A program made the position numbers and the translations under genes. Below the pieces are notes generated by a model. It saw only the letters and a list, made by a program, of their open reading frames with translations, searched no databases and was not told the DNA's origin. Of a stretch of 53,713 nucleotides of DNA, positions 52,375 through 53,713 are shown piece by piece (the first letter of the stretch is position 1; every line of letters starts with the position of its first letter). This DNA comes from JTS-RE37 sp041743975 (GTDB lineage: Bacteria; Bacteroidota; Bacteroidia; Flavobacteriales; Flavobacteriaceae), in NCBI GenBank assembly GCA_041743975.1, contig JBGTLT010000117.1:1-53713 (forward strand). Reading direction: 5' to 3'.

Positions 52375-53713
52375 TTACAGATCTAAGATTGTGAACATAA
52401 ATTCTGAGTCATAACGAGCCCGGTCCGTGGCACCGTTGTCATTGTCGCCAATTATGACTTCGAAACTACTGTTTGTCTGATTTTCATAGGCGATACCCGG
52501 ATCATCATTTCCGGTGCCACCTCGTCCAGGTTGGGATAGTTGAATGACATAATTGGCATCTGAAACCATACCAGGGAGTAGATTTACTCTGTATCGACCT
52601 GTACTCAGCCGTGTCACTGTTATTCCCGGGGTACATTTTAGGGAGGAACCTGTCGGGGATATTTTACCAAATGCCTTGATGGGGCTTGCATAATATGCAC
52701 CTCCATTGGCACCTGTGGAAATATCATTGTCTGTTTCTGCAGCAACCGTGTTCACGGTCTGTGAGGCGCTTATTTCATTGGTATAGGTAATAACACCCGT
52801 AGTGGTATCTTGTACCAGGTTGGTGGTGATATTGGTAGCCGGATCCCCGGTTTCCCCTTTGGGCCCCTGCGGTCCCTGCGCACCATCGGCACCAGGACCA
52901 CCGTTAGTTCCTTGTGCACCGTCAATTCCATTCGCCCCCGCAGGCCCTGTCGGACCTGCTGCCCCCTCTGGTCCTGTCGGACCCAGGGGGCCTGTTTCTC
53001 CCGTGTCTCCTTTAACTCCTTGCGGCCCCTGGGCACCGTCTGCACCAGTGTCCCCTTGAGGTCCTTGTGCGCCGTCAATTCCATTTGTTCCATCAGCACC
53101 GGCAGGCCCTTGTATACCGTCAACACCATTGGTTCCGTCAACTCCGGCATCTCCTTTGTCACCCTTCAGTCCCTGAGGTCCTTGCACGCCATCAATTCCA
53201 TTAGTTCCATCAACACCTGCAGGCCCTTGTGTACCGTCAACACCATTGGTTCCGTTAACTCCGGCATCTCCTTTGTCACCCTTCAGTCCCTCAGGGCCTT
53301 GCACGCCATCAATTCCGTTTGTTCCGTCTACTCCGGCCGGTCCCTGCGGTCCTTGTGCGCCATCAATTCCATTTGTTCCATCAATTCCTGCAGTTCCCTG
53401 GGCACCATCTGCACCAGTGTCACCCGCTTCTCCTTTTTGGCCCTGAGCCCCATCAATTCCATTTGTTCCATCAGTTCCTGCAGTTCCCTGGGCACCATCT
53501 GCACCAGTGTCACCCACATCTCCTTTTAGGCCCTGAGCCCCATCAATTCCGTTTGTTCCATCAGTTCCTGAAGGTCCCTGGGCACCATCTGCACCAGTGT
53601 CACCCGCGTCTCCTTTTAGGCCCTGAGCCCCATCAATTCCATTTGTTCCGTCTACTCCGGCCGGTCCCTGCGGTCCTTGTGCGCCATCAATTCCATTTGT
53701 TCCATCAATTCCT
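52375..53713 (-). CDS. Collagen-like surface protein (N-terminus beyond window)
   Basis: The frame is open to the window edge, giving at least ~445 residues. About 294 visible residues are uninterrupted Gly-X-Y triplets (~98), rich in GTDGTNGIDGAQG, GLKGDKGDAG and GDTGADGAQG. This predicts a long collagen-type triple helix. The C-terminal 151 residues contain the module shared with the next gene (52690-52830), then a beta-rich terminal domain (TRLSTGRYRVNLLPGMVSDANYVIQLSQPG, SSFEVIIGDNDNGATDRARYDSEFMFTILDL) that may start trimerisation. The DNA carries 90-bp and 117-bp tandem repeats. First visible gene of the three-gene surface operon. The internal GTG at 53515-53517 is not a start. Confidence 0.88.
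   Translation of the reverse strand, partial: GIDGTNGIDGAQGPQGPAGVDGTNGIDGAQGLKGDAGDTGADGAQGPSGTDGTNGIDGAQGLKGDVGDTGADGAQGTAGTDGTNGIDGAQGQKGEAGDTGADGAQGTAGIDGTNGIDGAQGPQGPAGVDGTNGIDGVQGPEGLKGDKGDAGVNGTNGVDGTQGPAGVDGTNGIDGVQGPQGLKGDKGDAGVDGTNGVDGIQGPAGADGTNGIDGAQGPQGDTGADGAQGPQGVKGDTGETGPLGPTGPEGAAGPTGPAGANGIDGAQGTNGGPGADGAQGPQGPKGETGDPATNITTNLVQDTTTGVITYTNEISASQTVNTVAAETDNDISTGANGGAYYASPIKAFGKISPTGSSLKCTPGITVTRLSTGRYRVNLLPGMVSDANYVIQLSQPGRGGTGNDDPGIAYENQTNSSFEVIIGDNDNGATDRARYDSEFMFTILDL
53140..53374. repeat. 117-bp tandem repeat in the collagen gene
   Basis: The segment starting ACTCCGGCATCTCCTTTGTC at 53141 recurs at 53258, a 117-bp period (39 codons, 13 triplets), with few substitutions. 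Confidence 0.75.
53401..53670. repeat. 90-bp tandem repeat in the collagen gene
   Basis: GGCACCATCTGCACCAGTGT recurs at 53401, 53491 and 53581, a 90-bp period (30 codons, 10 Gly-X-Y triplets); units are nearly identical. Confidence 0.8.

Noticed and set aside
52810..53529. 239-aa plus-strand frame and other plus-strand frames over the collagen gene
   Set aside because: They are mirror products of the repetitive Gly-X-Y coding sequence; the minus frame has the signature, neighbours and uninterrupted triplet phase.
53140..53713. Regularly spaced repeats as a CRISPR array
   Set aside because: The period is a multiple of nine inside an open coding frame, and there are no spacers or cas genes.
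1..53713. tRNA, rRNA, insertion sequences, prophage or toxin-antitoxin genes
   Set aside because: No TTCRANYC-type arm in a cloverleaf context, no transposase, integrase or phage genes were seen in the frames or gaps; only by-eye inspection was possible.

Overview
The window is a 53.7 kb, gene-dense chromosomal segment of a bacterium in the Bacteroidota, most likely a marine member of the Flavobacteriaceae. Evidence: a short primary sigma factor (287 aa) with a Bacteroidota-type region 2.4; about sixteen TAnnTTTG promoter boxes just upstream of genes; type IX secretion parts (a PorT/SprT-like barrel, the T9SS plug protein, a protein with a type B C-terminal sorting domain); a complete Na+-translocating NADH:quinone reductase operon; and an AccD without its zinc finger. 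GC looks moderate (mid-40s percent by eye). No rRNA, tRNA, CRISPR array, prophage or insertion sequence was found by eye. The genus cannot be fixed from sequence alone.

Left part (1-13200): a truncated aldehyde dehydrogenase; a cyanophycin locus with synthetase (cphA) and cyanophycinase (cphB) divergent, and an isoaspartyl peptidase (iaaA) that meets cphB tail to tail; iaaA is the last gene of a tightly coupled rpe-ypdA-iaaA operon. Then come a TPR lipoprotein, a large lipoprotein joining a soluble-dehydrogenase-like propeller to cytochrome c, a VOC-fold protein and a Tat-exported sugar isomerase-like TIM barrel.

Middle part (13600-35000): housekeeping genes rpoD, pnp, rpsO, accD, fbaA; a TamA/BamA-like outer membrane lipoprotein divergent from a TrmH-type RNA methyltransferase; porT-ubiE; trkA-trkH potassium uptake; an aminotransferase and an acyl lipid desaturase; rsmG; an unlisted 42-aa basic protein under an unusual promoter with 22-bp tandem repeats; pruA; apaG; and the T9SS plug gene.

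Right part (35200-53713): nqrABCDEF, followed by a 118-aa protein of unknown function and apbE (the flavin transferase that matures NqrB and NqrC). Then a methyltransferase, map, gpmI, a secreted ankyrin protein, an unlisted 55-aa membrane protein, an M48 protease and an M15 carboxypeptidase. A 768-bp gene-free stretch of degenerate repeats separates these from a tight three-gene surface operon that runs off the window: a collagen-like protein with at least ~98 uninterrupted Gly-X-Y triplets, a fibre-like protein with a C1q/TNF-like tail, and a T9SS type B cargo protein.

The most noteworthy items are the collagen/fibre/T9SS operon with its shared module, the 42-aa gene with iteron-like repeats, the three-copy palindromic intergenic repeat, the upstream ORF coupled to trkA, several promoters that abut start codons, and the 118-aa protein embedded in the Nqr maturation locus.
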